Of a DNA stretch of 64,000 nt, positions 56,458 to 64,000 are shown in pieces (the stretch's first letter is position 1; each line of letters begins with the position of its first letter). Under the pieces are notes generated by a model. The model did not search any database. It saw only the letters and a program-made list of their open reading frames with translations, and was not told the origin of the DNA. The stretch is from Halopolyspora algeriensis (lineage in GTDB: Bacteria; Actinomycetota; Actinomycetes; Mycobacteriales; Pseudonocardiaceae). The position numbers and the translations under genes are program-made. The stretch covers positions 62,001 through 126,000 of the forward strand of contig NZ_QPJC01000011.1 of the NCBI RefSeq assembly GCF_003337235.1, given 5' to 3'.

Positions 56458-57237
56458 GTGACGATGCCGTTCTACACCTCGCCCGAGCAGTTGATGCGAG
56501 AGCGCTCCGAGCTCGCCCGGAAGGGCATCGCCCGGGGACGCAGCGTGGTGGTGCTCAAGTACGCCGGGGGCGTGCTGTTCGTGGCCGAGAACCCCTCGAC
56601 CACCCTGCACAAAATCTCCGAGATCTACGACCGGATCGGCTTCGCCGCGGTGGGTCGCTACAGCGAGTTCGAGAACCTGCGGATGGCGGGCATCCGCATG
56701 GCCGACGTGAAGGGTTATTCCTACGACCGCCGGGATGTCACCGGCCGGGCGCTGGCCAATGCCTACGCGCAGACACTCGGTGCGATCTTCACCGAGCAGG
56801 TCAAGCCGTTCGAGGTGGAGATCTGCGTCGGTGAAGTGGGATCGACGGCCGAGTTCGACCAGCTCTACCGCCTGACCTATGACGGCTCGATCGTGGACGA
56901 GCCGCAGTACGTGGTGATGGGTGGCCAGGCCGAGACGATCACCACGGCGCTGAAGCAGTCCTTCACCGAGGGGCTCGAACTGCGGGACGCCATCGCCACT
57001 GCCATCCGCGCGCTGTCCTCGGACGGGGAGAGCTCCCGCGAGCTGGGTGTCGGCCAGCTCGAGGTGGCGGTTCTGGAACGGTCCAGGCCCCATCGCACCT
57101 TCCGCCGGATCTCCGGCGCGGCGCTGCGGGAGTTGCTGCCCGGTTCCGGAGAGTCGGGCTCGGGCGAGCAATCGGCGTCGGCTCCGGGCGGGGACGAGTC
57201 CGGTGCAGGCGGCGATGTTGCACAGGGTGACCGGTGA
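56458..57237 (+). CDS. prcA: PrcA, proteasome alpha subunit
   Basis: A 259-residue subunit of the outer proteasome rings that gates entry and receives the Mpa C-terminus. It starts [21 protein letters not shown] after GTG-ACG, the usual form. The C-terminal 40 residues are Gly/Ser/Glu-rich and probably disordered. GTG 56458 has AGGAG upstream. It is followed by a 224-base gap with a hairpin and then pafA on its own promoter. Confidence 0.97.
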   Translation: MTMPFYTSPEQLMRERSELARKGIARGRSVVVLKYAGGVLFVAENPSTTLHKISEIYDRIGFAAVGRYSEFENLRMAGIRMADVKGYSYDRRDVTGRALANAYAQTLGAIFTEQVKPFEVEICVGEVGSTAEFDQLYRLTYDGSIVDEPQYVVMGGQAETITTALKQSFTEGLELRDAIATAIRALSSDGESSRELGVGQLEVAVLERSRPHRTFRRISGAALRELLPGSGESGSGEQSASAPGGDESGAGGDVAQGDR

Positions 57238-57270
57238 CGCGGTCGCGAACTGATTTTTTTCCGCGGTGAT

Positions 57271-57294
57271 CCGGCGGGAAAACGGTCCCGCCGG
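57271..57294. terminator. Inverted repeat after prcA, possible terminator
   Basis: CCGGCGGGA and TCCCGCCGG form nine perfect pairs around a six-base loop. A seven-T run lies on the 5' side at 57254-57260, so on the minus strand the stem is followed by an A-rich stretch rather than U. Termination is therefore possible but weakly supported on the plus strand. Confidence 0.45.
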
Positions 57295-57449
57295 CTGCGC
57301 TTCAACCGCAGCAAAAGCGCTATGAGCTGCAAAAACAGGTCCGTTTCTCGGTGTGGGCTCCGGATTTGACCACTGTCGGCGAGCATCTCGGGGCTTGCCG
57401 GGGGCCGTCGGCCCTCGAACGGCGGACCGCCGAGGTCGGCCAAGACGCC

Positions 57450-57455
57450 TAGTGT
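57450..57455 (+). promoter_or_regulatory. -10 box of pafA (leaderless)
   Basis: TAGTGT lies six bases before ATG 57462. Confidence 0.5.
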
Positions 57456-57461
57456 GGAGAC

Positions 57462-58820
57462 ATGCAACGGAGGATCTTCGGCATCGAAACCGAGTTCGGG
57501 GTCACCTGCACCTTCCACGGGCAGCGCAGGCTCTCTCCGGACGAGGTGGCCCGATACCTGTTCCGGCGGGTCGTGTCCTGGGGGCGTTCGTCGAACGTGT
57601 TCCTGCGCAACGGGGCCCGGCTCTATCTCGACGTGGGCTCACACCCCGAATACGCCACCGCAGAGTGCGATGATCTCACCCAACTCGTCACCCATGACAA
57701 GGCAGGTGAGCGGATCCTGGAGGATCTGCTCATCGATGCCGAACGCCGGTTGGCCGACGAGGGGATCGGCGGCGACATCTTTCTGTTCAAAAACAACACC
57801 GACTCGGCGGGGAACTCCTACGGCTGCCACGAGAACTACCTGGTCGGGCGTTCGGGGGAGTTCTCCCGCATCGCCGACGTGCTGCTGCCGTTCCTGGTGA
57901 CTCGTCAGCTCATCTGTGGTGCCGGCAAGGTGCTGCAGACCCCGCGTGGAGCGGTGTACTGCCTGTCCCAGCGCGCCGAGCACATCTGGGAAGGGGTCTC
58001 CAGCGCCACGACCCGGTCCCGTCCGATCATCAACACCCGTGACGAGCCCCATGCCGATGCCGAGCGGTATCGCAGGTTGCACGTGATCGTCGGGGACTCG
58101 AACATGTCCGAGGTCACCACCCTGCTCAAGGTCGGCACCGCGAACCTGGTGCTGGAGATGGTCGAGCAGGGTGTGCAGTTCCGGGACTTCAGCCTCGACA
58201 ACCCGATCCGGGCGATCCGCGAGATCAGCCACGACATGACCGGCCGCCGCCCCGTGCGCTTGGCGGGGGGACGGGAGGCCTCGGCGCTGGAGATTCAGCG
58301 CGAGTACTACGAGCGGGCGGTCGCGCACGTGGCCAAGCGTGGTTCCGATCCGATGACCGATCGGATCATGGATCTGTGGGGGCGGGCGCTGGATGCGGTG
58401 GAGACACAGGACTATTCGCTGATCGACCGGGAAGTGGACTGGGCGATCAAGTACCGCCTGCTGGAGCGCTACCGCAACAAGCACGGGTTGGAGCTGTCCA
58501 GCCCCCGCATCGCGCAGCTGGATCTCAGCTATCACGATCTGCGGCGCGGCCGTGGGCTTTTCGACATGCTGCAGCGCAAGGATCTGGTGGACCGCGCCAC
58601 CGAGGACGGCGAGATCGAGGCGGCCAAGGACACCCCGCCGCAGAGCACCCGGGCGAAGCTGCGCGGCGACTTCATCGCCGCCGCACAGGAGGCGGGCCGG
58701 GACTTCACGGTCGACTGGGTCCATCTCAAGCTCAACGACCAGGCTCAGCGCACGGTGCTGTGCAAGGACCCGTTCCGCGCCGTCGACGAGCGTGTCGAAC
58801 GCCTGATCGGTTCGTTGTAG
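57462..58820 (+). CDS. pafA: PafA, Pup ligase
   Basis: A 452-residue ligase that joins the C-terminal glutamate of Pup to lysines of targets with ATP. The active site begins [12 protein letters not shown] with the ATP-magnesium glutamates, and [10 protein letters not shown] and the C-terminal lobe match Dop without the Dop loop. The gene is complete, ending VERLIGSL. Its last 120 bases (58701-58820) occur again at 59514-59633. The intact copy keeps VHLKL, as in relatives I recall, so it is probably functional. Confidence 0.97.
   Translation: MQRRIFGIETEFGVTCTFHGQRRLSPDEVARYLFRRVVSWGRSSNVFLRNGARLYLDVGSHPEYATAECDDLTQLVTHDKAGERILEDLLIDAERRLADEGIGGDIFLFKNNTDSAGNSYGCHENYLVGRSGEFSRIADVLLPFLVTRQLICGAGKVLQTPRGAVYCLSQRAEHIWEGVSSATTRSRPIINTRDEPHADAERYRRLHVIVGDSNMSEVTTLLKVGTANLVLEMVEQGVQFRDFSLDNPIRAIREISHDMTGRRPVRLAGGREASALEIQREYYERAVAHVAKRGSDPMTDRIMDLWGRALDAVETQDYSLIDREVDWAIKYRLLERYRNKHGLELSSPRIAQLDLSYHDLRRGRGLFDMLQRKDLVDRATEDGEIEAAKDTPPQSTRAKLRGDFIAAAQEAGRDFTVDWVHLKLNDQAQRTVLCKDPFRAVDERVERLIGSL
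58701..58820 (+). repeat. 120-base direct repeat, copy 1 (3' end of pafA)
   Basis: This segment is repeated 813 bases downstream at 59514-59633, with differences at three positions only (117 of 120 identical by eye). The match ends exactly at the pafA stop codon; the next bases differ completely. Confidence 0.95.
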
Positions 58821-58868
58821 ACAACGATCGAGCAGGTGCTGCTTTCGGTGGATGATGCGATGATTATT

Positions 58869-58889
58869 CTAACACATATGTGTTAGTAT
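58869..58889 (+). promoter_or_regulatory. Palindromic operator and -10 box of the toxin-antitoxin pair
   Basis: CTAACACATATGTGTTAG at 58869-58886 is a perfect 18-base palindrome in AT-rich DNA. TAGTAT at 58884-58889 is a -10 box six bases before GTG 58896. The palindrome covers the spacer and the first bases of the box, so a ribbon-helix-helix antitoxin bound there would block the promoter. Confidence 0.75.
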
Positions 58890-58895
58890 GGTGAT

Positions 58896-59165
58896 GTGTT
58901 CGGAGAGATCAAGGAAAGTGCCTGGTCGATTGAGCACCTGGCCCGGCACGGAGTCTCTCTGGACGAGGTTCGTGAGGCTGTCCTGGAACGGCCGGTCTAC
59001 CAGCACAGTGGCCGCAACAATACGGTCAATGTCTACGGCCGTACGTTCGCGGGCCGTTACCTGTTCGTCGTGCTTGCCGATCAGGGAAACGGTCTGGCTT
59101 TCGTGGTCACCGCACGCACGATGCAAGCCAAGGAGCGTCGACTGTTCCACCGAAAGGCCCGGTAA
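58896..59165 (+). CDS. BrnT-like toxin
   Basis: An 89-residue protein of the BrnT/RelE-like ribonuclease fold. Typical parts are SIEHLARHGVSLDEVREAV, the central strands around GRYLFVVLADQ and the ending VVTARTMQAKERRLF with basic residues expected for RNA cleavage. It starts at GTG 58896 after a -10 box. The antitoxin follows after two bases; toxin-first order is usual for BrnTA. It lies just after pafA inside the 813-base duplicated unit. Function inferred from family and context. Confidence 0.8.
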   Translation: MFGEIKESAWSIEHLARHGVSLDEVREAVLERPVYQHSGRNNTVNVYGRTFAGRYLFVVLADQGNGLAFVVTARTMQAKERRLFHRKAR

Positions 59166-59167
59166 TC

Positions 59168-59503
59168 ATGAACAACAAGGATCAGGATGAGCAGCTGCCC
59201 ATGCCCGAGGAGCAGCTCGAAGCGCTTGCCGAGTACTACGACACGCACTCCGGCGCGGACGAGCCCCACGCCGAAGAGGGCGAGTGGGTCGAACCGCCCA
59301 CCATGGTAACGGTCTCGATCCGGGTCACCGAGCGCACCCGTGATGCTCTTGATCGTCAGGCTGCTGAGCACGGCATGCGTCGGACCGCCTACATCCGTCA
59401 AGCATTGGAAGACCTCACTTCTTCGAAGCGGGACCACGATGAGTCCCTGGAAAAGCGAGTCGAACGGCTGGAAGCTGCTCTGTACCGGAACAGAGCTGCA
59501 TGA
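59168..59503 (+). CDS. BrnA-like ribbon-helix-helix antitoxin
   Basis: A 111-residue protein. The acidic N-terminal 50 residues (about half Glu/Asp) probably wrap the toxin. The C-terminal part [33 protein letters not shown] is a CopG-type ribbon-helix-helix fold, and a coiled tail follows. It should bind the palindrome at 58869-58886 and repress the pair. ATG 59168 lies two bases after the toxin TAA. The repeated pafA end begins ten bases after its stop. Confidence 0.82.
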   Translation: MNNKDQDEQLPMPEEQLEALAEYYDTHSGADEPHAEEGEWVEPPTMVTVSIRVTERTRDALDRQAAEHGMRRTAYIRQALEDLTSSKRDHDESLEKRVERLEAALYRNRAA

Positions 59504-59513
59504 GTGGGATCGC

Positions 59514-59633
59514 GATTTCACGGTCGACTGGGTCCCTCTCAAGCTCAACGATCAGGCTCAGCGCACGGTGCTGTGCAAGGACCCGTTCCGCGCCGTCGAC
59601 GAGCGTGTCGAACGCCTGATCGGTTCGTTGTAG
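59514..59633 (+). pseudogene. Duplicate 3' end of pafA (120-base direct repeat, copy 2)
   Basis: It repeats pafA codons 414 to the stop with three substitutions. Two are silent (GAC to GAT twice) and one changes His to Pro (VHLKL to VPLKL). There is no start or ribosome site for a separate product, so it is not a gene. The match ends exactly at the TAG; sequence after the two copies differs completely. Confidence 0.93.
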
Positions 59634-59802
59634 CAAGGAGGATGCCCGTCCGGACGTCACGAGACGTTCAGGTGCCGCAACCGTTCCGGCCACCGCGCAC
59701 ACCGCCTGCGGCGACGGGTCTGTGCTGTTCGAGAGGGGCCTTTTCCATGCTGCCCCCTCGGCTTGTTCGTGCGGGCTGATGTGGGTGATCGGTTCCCGCG
59801 GC

Positions 59803-60495
59803 TCAGGGGGTCGCGCGGCGGAGCATGAGCAGGCTGGCCGCGGCCAGCACGAGCGTCAGCAGAGCGGGCCAGCCGGCCAGCAGGCTCAGTGACGACTGGT
59901 CGACGAACCATGCGCCGACCTCTCCCCACCAGCGCCGCCACGACACCAGCACGGCCAGGCCGCCGAGGACGACCAGGGCAGTGATGGCCAATATGTACAT
60001 GCCGGTCACGCCCCAGCGCTTGAAGATCACGCCGAAGAACATCCCGAGGAAGGAGACCAGCAGTATCGGTACCGCGTAGGCGAGCAGCTGCAGCAGGACA
60101 TTGCTCTGCTGGAGGAATTCGACGCCGAAGAACGGCAGCGAGACTCCCCAGCCGCCGGTGGCGCTCTCGACGAGTTCGAGCATGGTCAGCGCGGCGCCGT
60201 AGCACAGGGACTGGGCCAGGGCCATCAGGCAGGTGGCGAGGTAGAAGGTTCTCCGCGTCACGCTCAACCCGAGGATCATCGGGAAGTAGTGCGTCATCGT
60301 GATGATGTAGGCGACGAGCATGACGGCGTAGAACGTCGTCAGCCCACCCGTGAACGCGTCCTCCCCCGAAGTGTCGAGGAGCGCGAACACCATCAGGTTG
60401 ACGAGGAAAGCGCCGCCGAGGACGAGCCACGGCATTCCCAGGGTGCTGGGCCACGCGGCGAGCTGGACCCGTGCGGTGGAGAGGACGCGGTTCAT
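59803..60495 (-). CDS. ABC transporter permease of a GntR-controlled operon
   Basis: A 230-residue membrane protein with about six segments, no recognised signature beyond ABC-2-like topology. It starts at ATG 60495, overlapping the ATPase stop (ATGA), and is the third gene of an operon with the GntR regulator and ATPase. The order resembles YtrA-type systems, where the regulator responds to cell-wall antibiotics and controls the transporter. Substrate unknown. The 169 bases to the left contain no gene. Confidence 0.82.
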   Translation of the reverse strand: MNRVLSTARVQLAAWPSTLGMPWLVLGGAFLVNLMVFALLDTSGEDAFTGGLTTFYAVMLVAYIITMTHYFPMILGLSVTRRTFYLATCLMALAQSLCYGAALTMLELVESATGGWGVSLPFFGVEFLQQSNVLLQLLAYAVPILLVSFLGMFFGVIFKRWGVTGMYILAITALVVLGGLAVLVSWRRWWGEVGAWFVDQSSLSLLAGWPALLTLVLAAASLLMLRRATP

Positions 60496-61385
60496 CGGGA
60501 GGACTCCTTCGAGGAGGTGTTGCGGGTGGTGGTGTGCACGACGAGCTGCTGCAGCGACACCGGCTCGAGTTCCACGCCGTGGCTGTGGGCGCGCGTGCGC
60601 TCGGTGGAGTCGCCCGTGCTGCGCACGGTCACCCGGGCGAAGCCGCCCATCTGCTCGCGGTGCAGCTCGTCGCGCCCGGCGGTGAACTCGTCGACCGCCG
60701 CCGTCGGGCCGGTCACCGTGACCGCCTGCTCCCGCAGCGTCTCGGCGTCCTGGTCCAGCAGCATTCGACCGCCGTCGATGAGCAGCACGTGCTCGATGAG
60801 ATCGCTGACCTCGTCGATGAGGTGGGTGGACAGCACCACCGTGCGCGGGTTCTCGGCGTAGTCGGCCAGCAGCCGGTCGTAGAACAGCTGCCGGGCCACC
60901 GCGTCCAGCCCGAGATACGGCTCGTCGAACAGGGTCAGCGGGGCGCGGGAGGCGAGGCCGAGGACGATGCCGACCGCCGAGAACATGCCTCGCGAGAGCC
61001 TGTTCATGCGCCGGTTCAGGGGCAGCCGGAAGTCCTCCATCAGGGAGTCGGCGAAGTCCTGATCCCAGTTCGGGTACAGCGTCCGTGCGGCGCGCAGGAC
61101 GTGTCGCACCTTGAAGTTGTCGGGATAGCGCTGGTTCTCCTTGATGAAGCTGACCTGCGACAGCACCGCCTCGTTCTCGTAGGGGCGGGCCCCGAAGATC
61201 TCGGTCCGGCCGGAACCGGCGAGGTCCTGACCGGTCAGCAGCCGCATCAGGGTGCTCTTGCCCGCGCCGTTGCGGCCGAGCAGGCCGGTGATCGTGTTTT
61301 CCCGGACGGCGAAGCTGACGCCGTCCAGTGCGGTGACGTCGCCGTAGCGCTTCGTCACATTCGAGAGAGCGACGACGGAGTTCAC
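60492..61385 (-). CDS. ABC transporter ATPase of a GntR-controlled operon
   Basis: 297 residues. Walker A is GRNGAGKS, Walker B LTLFDEPYLGLD and the switch His is in VVLSTHLIDEV. The signature reads LSRGMFSA instead of LSGGQ, typical of this YtrB-like group. GTG 61385 overlaps the regulator stop (GTGA). The C-terminal 70 residues form the regulatory extension of exporter ATPases. It pairs with the permease downstream. Confidence 0.88.
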   Translation of the reverse strand: MNSVVALSNVTKRYGDVTALDGVSFAVRENTITGLLGRNGAGKSTLMRLLTGQDLAGSGRTEIFGARPYENEAVLSQVSFIKENQRYPDNFKVRHVLRAARTLYPNWDQDFADSLMEDFRLPLNRRMNRLSRGMFSAVGIVLGLASRAPLTLFDEPYLGLDAVARQLFYDRLLADYAENPRTVVLSTHLIDEVSDLIEHVLLIDGGRMLLDQDAETLREQAVTVTGPTAAVDEFTAGRDELHREQMGGFARVTVRSTGDSTERTRAHSHGVELEPVSLQQLVVHTTTRNTSSKESSR

Positions 61386-61741
61386 GGCTGGTCCTCCCAG
61401 TGTTCGATCATGTCCTTGATTTCCTCGGCGCTCAGGCCGAGTTTGCGAGCCTCGATGACCAGCGGATACACGTACTCGTGGGCGAAGCGTTCCCGGCGTC
61501 GTGCGCGGATCTTGGCTTGTGCGCCCGCGGAGACGAACATTCCGATACCTCGTCTCTTGTAGAGGATTCCGTCGGCCGCCAGCTGGTTGATGCCCTTGGC
61601 CGCGGTCGCGGGATTGATGCGGTGGAACGCGGCCAGCTCGTTGGTCGACGGCGCCCGGGTTTCCTCGGCCAGCGAGCCGTCGATGATCGAGCTTTCGATC
61701 TGGTCCGTGATCTGGCGAAAGATCGGCCGCCCCTCGTCCAT
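61382..61741 (-). CDS. GntR-family regulator, YtrA subfamily
   Basis: A 119-residue regulator. The N-terminal winged helix IFRQITDQIESSIIDGSL to GMFVSAGAQ is of GntR type, and the short C-terminal dimerisation helices, without a ligand domain, identify the YtrA subfamily. It represses its own ABC operon in relatives. ATG 61741 is used; GTG 61744 is adjacent and in frame. Repeats at 61801-61840 upstream are candidate binding sites. Confidence 0.9.
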   Translation of the reverse strand: MDEGRPIFRQITDQIESSIIDGSLAEETRAPSTNELAAFHRINPATAAKGINQLAADGILYKRRGIGMFVSAGAQAKIRARRRERFAHEYVYPLVIEARKLGLSAEEIKDMIEHWEDQP

Positions 61742-61800
61742 CACGGCGTCCCGTATCCCTGCGACTCGTCGGAAACCGGCAACCGGTCTTCGGCACCCGA

Positions 61801-61840
61801 GTTCATTGGTTCATTAGTCATGTAGGTAACCATGTAACCA
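61801..61840. promoter_or_regulatory. Short direct repeats upstream of the GntR operon
   Basis: GTTCATT is repeated at 61801-61807 and 61809-61815, and GTAACCA at 61825-61831 and 61834-61840. They lie 60-100 bases before the regulator start in AT-richer DNA. Spaced short repeats near a YtrA-type gene suggest an operator. The remaining DNA to the amidase start at 62056 holds no other gene. Confidence 0.45.
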
Positions 61841-62055
61841 AATGACCCGCGTGTCAAGAAGATTGGCCAAAAAGTCGGCAGCCGGCGTCCTGTGGCATCG
61901 TCGGACCTTCGGGCTGTCAACAGTGCTTTGTATTCGTAATTACTTCAGTAATCAGCGAAACAATATCGGCAATGGCCATTCTCGAAGGGTGAACTGGCGA
62001 CTCGCGCCGGATCCGGCAGGATCGGGCACGGACCGGCGATCGGGAAGGGGACGGC

Positions 62056-63531
62056 GTGGAGTATTCGGAATATCGCAAGCACGACGGTGTGGCTCTGGCG
62101 GAGCGGATCCGCAGCGGAGAGGTATCGGCGGGTGAGGTGCTGGAGGCGGCCATCGCGCGGGCGGAGGTGGTCAACGACCGGATCAACGCCCTGACGCGCA
62201 CCTGCTACGACGAGGCCCGCAAGCAGGCAGCCGAGGAGCTGTCCGGGCCGCTGGCAGGGGTGCCGTTCCTGCTCAAGGACCTGCACCAGGAGTACGCGGG
62301 GGCGTTTTCCACCGCAGGCTCACAGGCGCTGCAAGGAGTCCCCGCTCCGGAAACAGCCGAGGTGGTCCGCCGCTGGACGGAGGCGGGTCTGGTCGTTTTC
62401 GGCCGGACGAACACCCCGGAGTTCGGTGCCAAACCGATCACCGAGCCGCTCGTGTCCGGAGCGGCCCGCAACCCGTGGAACCTCGCCCACACTCCCGGTG
62501 GATCCTCCGGTGGCGCGGCAGCGGCGGTGGCCTCGGGGATCGTTCCGGTGGCCGGAGCCAGCGACGGTGGTGGCTCGATCCGGATCCCGGCGGCCTGCTG
62601 CGGCCTGTTCGGACTCAAACCCGGTCGAGGGCTCGTCCCGGCCGGACCCGAGCGAGCCGAGAACTTCCACGGAGCTTCCCTCGATGGGGTCATCTCCCGC
62701 AGCGTGCGCGACAGCGCGGCAGCCCTGGATGTGCTGATCGGACCCGACCCGGAAGGGCCGTACCAGGCGGGTGTTCCGGAACGCGAGTTCACGCAGGAGC
62801 TGAGCCGCGAACCGGGCACGCTGCGCATCGGTTTCAGCGCCGAGTCGGCGCTCGGTGATCCGCATCCGCACGCGGTCGCCGCGCTCACCGATGCGGCCGA
62901 ACTCCTGGAGTCACTGGGGCACGAGGTCGAAGAGGTGTCCTCACCCGTGGATCTCGCCGCTTTGGCGGTCGACTTCCTCGAGGCGTGGTCGGTGAAGCTG
63001 GCTTCGGCGATGAACGAAGCCATCCGGCGTACGGGGGCTTCCGAGAGCTCCTTCGAGCTCGACACGCGGCTGCTCGCGGCGGTCGGGCGTACCTTCAGCG
63101 GCCCGGAGTACTCCGCGGTGCTGGATCGTTGGCACGGCCACACCAGGCGGCTGGCCGAATTCCACCGGCAGTACGACCTGCTGCTGACCCCGAGTCTGGC
63201 AGGTCCACCGGTGCGGATCGGAGAGCTGGAGACTCCGGGACTGTTGCAGGAAGCGGGCAAGCTCGCACTGAGGCTGCGACTGGCTCCCGTCCTTCGCGCG
63301 ACCGGTGTGGTGGACCGTGTCGCGCGGGACAACCTGCGTCATGTTCCGTACACGCAGTTGGCGAACATCACCGGCCGTCCGGCGATGTCGGTGCCGCTGT
63401 ACTGGGACCCGGAGGGGCTGCCGCTGGGCGTGCAGTTCGTGGCGCCGCTCGGCGGGGAGGGCATGCTGTTCCGGCTCGCCGCGCAACTCGAGCAGGCGCG
63501 GGCCTGGGCCGATCACGAGCCGCCGCTGTGA
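62056..63531 (+). CDS. Amidase signature family protein
   Basis: A 491-residue amidohydrolase. The catalytic Ser-cis-Ser-Lys triad is visible: Lys in PFLLKDLHQ, the cis-Ser in GGSSGGAAAAVASG and the nucleophile in ASDGGGSIRIPA. Length is normal. The substrate is unknown; the family includes amidases of many small molecules and GatA, but no gatB or gatC is near. Start GTG 62056 is used, with GGGAAGGGGA before it. It separates the GntR operon from pafB. Confidence 0.9.
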   Translation: MEYSEYRKHDGVALAERIRSGEVSAGEVLEAAIARAEVVNDRINALTRTCYDEARKQAAEELSGPLAGVPFLLKDLHQEYAGAFSTAGSQALQGVPAPETAEVVRRWTEAGLVVFGRTNTPEFGAKPITEPLVSGAARNPWNLAHTPGGSSGGAAAAVASGIVPVAGASDGGGSIRIPAACCGLFGLKPGRGLVPAGPERAENFHGASLDGVISRSVRDSAAALDVLIGPDPEGPYQAGVPEREFTQELSREPGTLRIGFSAESALGDPHPHAVAALTDAAELLESLGHEVEEVSSPVDLAALAVDFLEAWSVKLASAMNEAIRRTGASESSFELDTRLLAAVGRTFSGPEYSAVLDRWHGHTRRLAEFHRQYDLLLTPSLAGPPVRIGELETPGLLQEAGKLALRLRLAPVLRATGVVDRVARDNLRHVPYTQLANITGRPAMSVPLYWDPEGLPLGVQFVAPLGGEGMLFRLAAQLEQARAWADHEPPL

Positions 63532-63661
63532 GGTGTGCGGGTGTGGTCTGCTGTGGCGCTGCCACCCGACCGGTTTTGCGTGCGGGGAGCACCGTGCCCG
63601 ATGGCACGGCCGGCAAGGTCTCGGTCGCCCGGCCCCCGAGCGGGGTCGCGGGAGATGGCGC

Positions 63662-63667
63662 TAAGGT
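63662..63667 (+). promoter_or_regulatory. -10 box of pafB (leaderless)
   Basis: TAAGGT lies six bases before GTG 63674. Confidence 0.5.
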
Positions 63668-63673
63668 TTCGCA

Positions 63674-64000
63674 GTGGCCACTGTGCGCGCCGAACGCTTG
63701 GTGAACCTCGTGCTGTGCCTGCTGTCGACCCGCCAGTATCTTCCGGCGGAGCGGCTCCGGGAGATCATCCCCGGTTACGCTGATGCGCCCAGCGACGAGG
63801 CGTTCTACCGGACCTTCGAGCGGGACAAGGCCGAGCTGCGCGATCTGGGGATTCCGCTGGAGACCGGGCGCAACTCGGTCTTCGATCCCGCTGACGGCTA
63901 CCGCATCGCCCGGCGGGATTACGAACTCGGCGACATCGCCCTGGAGTCCGACGAGGCGGCCGCGGTCGCGCTGGCAGCCAGGCTGTGGGAATCCCCCGAA
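63674..64000 (+). CDS. pafB: PafB-like WYL-domain regulator (partial, cut by window edge)
   Basis: The first 109 residues are present. They contain the N-terminal winged helix of PafB/WYL regulators (RLVNLVLCLLSTRQYLPAE and FYRTFERDKAELRDLGIP). PafB acts with PafC as the DNA-damage activator of many repair genes, independent of LexA. It usually follows pafA closely; here 4.8 kb of other genes lie between. GTG 63674 follows a TAAGGT box. Confidence 0.88.
   Translation, partial: MATVRAERLVNLVLCLLSTRQYLPAERLREIIPGYADAPSDEAFYRTFERDKAELRDLGIPLETGRNSVFDPADGYRIARRDYELGDIALESDEAAAVALAARLWESPE

Noticed and set aside
59340-59633. Plus-strand frame that joins part of the antitoxin region to the repeated pafA end
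   Set aside because: It is out of frame with the antitoxin and has no start site; the pafA part is a duplicate fragment, so no real fusion protein is expected.
58701-59633. Reading the 120-base repeats as attachment sites of a classical integrative element
   Set aside because: No integrase or recombinase gene lies between or beside the copies, so the mechanism stays open.

Overview
The window is high-G+C actinobacterial chromosome, most likely from a Pseudonocardiales-type organism (inferred from gene content and order, not from a search). The evidence is a complete pupylation-proteasome system (mpa/arc, dop, pup, prcB, prcA, pafA, start of pafB), mycothiol biosynthesis (mshC), an MptB-type mannosyltransferase beside a SufR-regulated SUF operon, a conservon (Cvn-type signalling operon), an acVLRF1 protein, and many genes whose start codon lies 6-8 bases after a TAnnnT -10 box (leaderless transcripts). 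A BCCT carrier suggests uptake of compatible solutes.

Layout. 1-2870 (minus): an ABC exporter (permease cut by the window edge, ATPase) and mptB. 2956-9595 (plus): sufR-sufB-sufD-sufC-sufS-sufU-sufT, closed by a strong terminator. 9759-18297: an unusual MFS-coiled-coil-winged-helix fusion, a small Cys-containing protein, an EAL-CBS-GGDEF protein, lycopene cyclase, a dGTPase and acVLRF1. 18511-21603: ABC-F protein, small HTH protein and enoyl-CoA hydratase-like protein. 21800-23900: a solitary TnpB element followed by an orphan Imm1-type immunity gene. 23946-25508 (minus): a uridine-kinase-like protein and an LD-carboxypeptidase. 25816-35112: DUF3090, SCO1664-family, metallo-beta-lactamase-fold, MoxR ATPase, VWA protein, BCCT transporter and mshC. 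35252-39265: a four-gene conservon followed by a StyA-like flavin monooxygenase. 39302-47481: PAC2 protein with a newly noticed 50-residue upstream gene, HAD phosphatase-hisE-hisG, VOC protein, thioesterase, Fe-S RecB-family nuclease, site-2 protease and TrmI. 47562-64000: FAD oxidoreductase, then the proteasome region with aldo-keto reductase and Nudix genes, a BrnT/BrnA-type toxin-antitoxin pair, a GntR/ABC operon, an amidase and the start of pafB.

How the genes work together. The SUF genes form one iron-sulfur assembly line under a cluster-sensing repressor. HisE and HisG start histidine synthesis. Dop and PafA process and attach Pup, Mpa unfolds pupylated substrates, and PrcB/PrcA degrade them. 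CvnA-D form a membrane-associated GTPase switch that may be linked to the adjacent StyA-like oxygenase.

The most unusual locus is 58701-59633. The last 120 bases of pafA occur again 813 bases downstream with only three substitutions, and a toxin-antitoxin pair with its own palindromic operator lies between the copies. The cassette has in effect entered the 3' end of an intact proteasome gene and left that gene whole. Other points of interest are the MFS fusion, the conservon with a monooxygenase, the orphan immunity gene beside TnpB, and the 50-residue leaderless gene coupled to PAC2.
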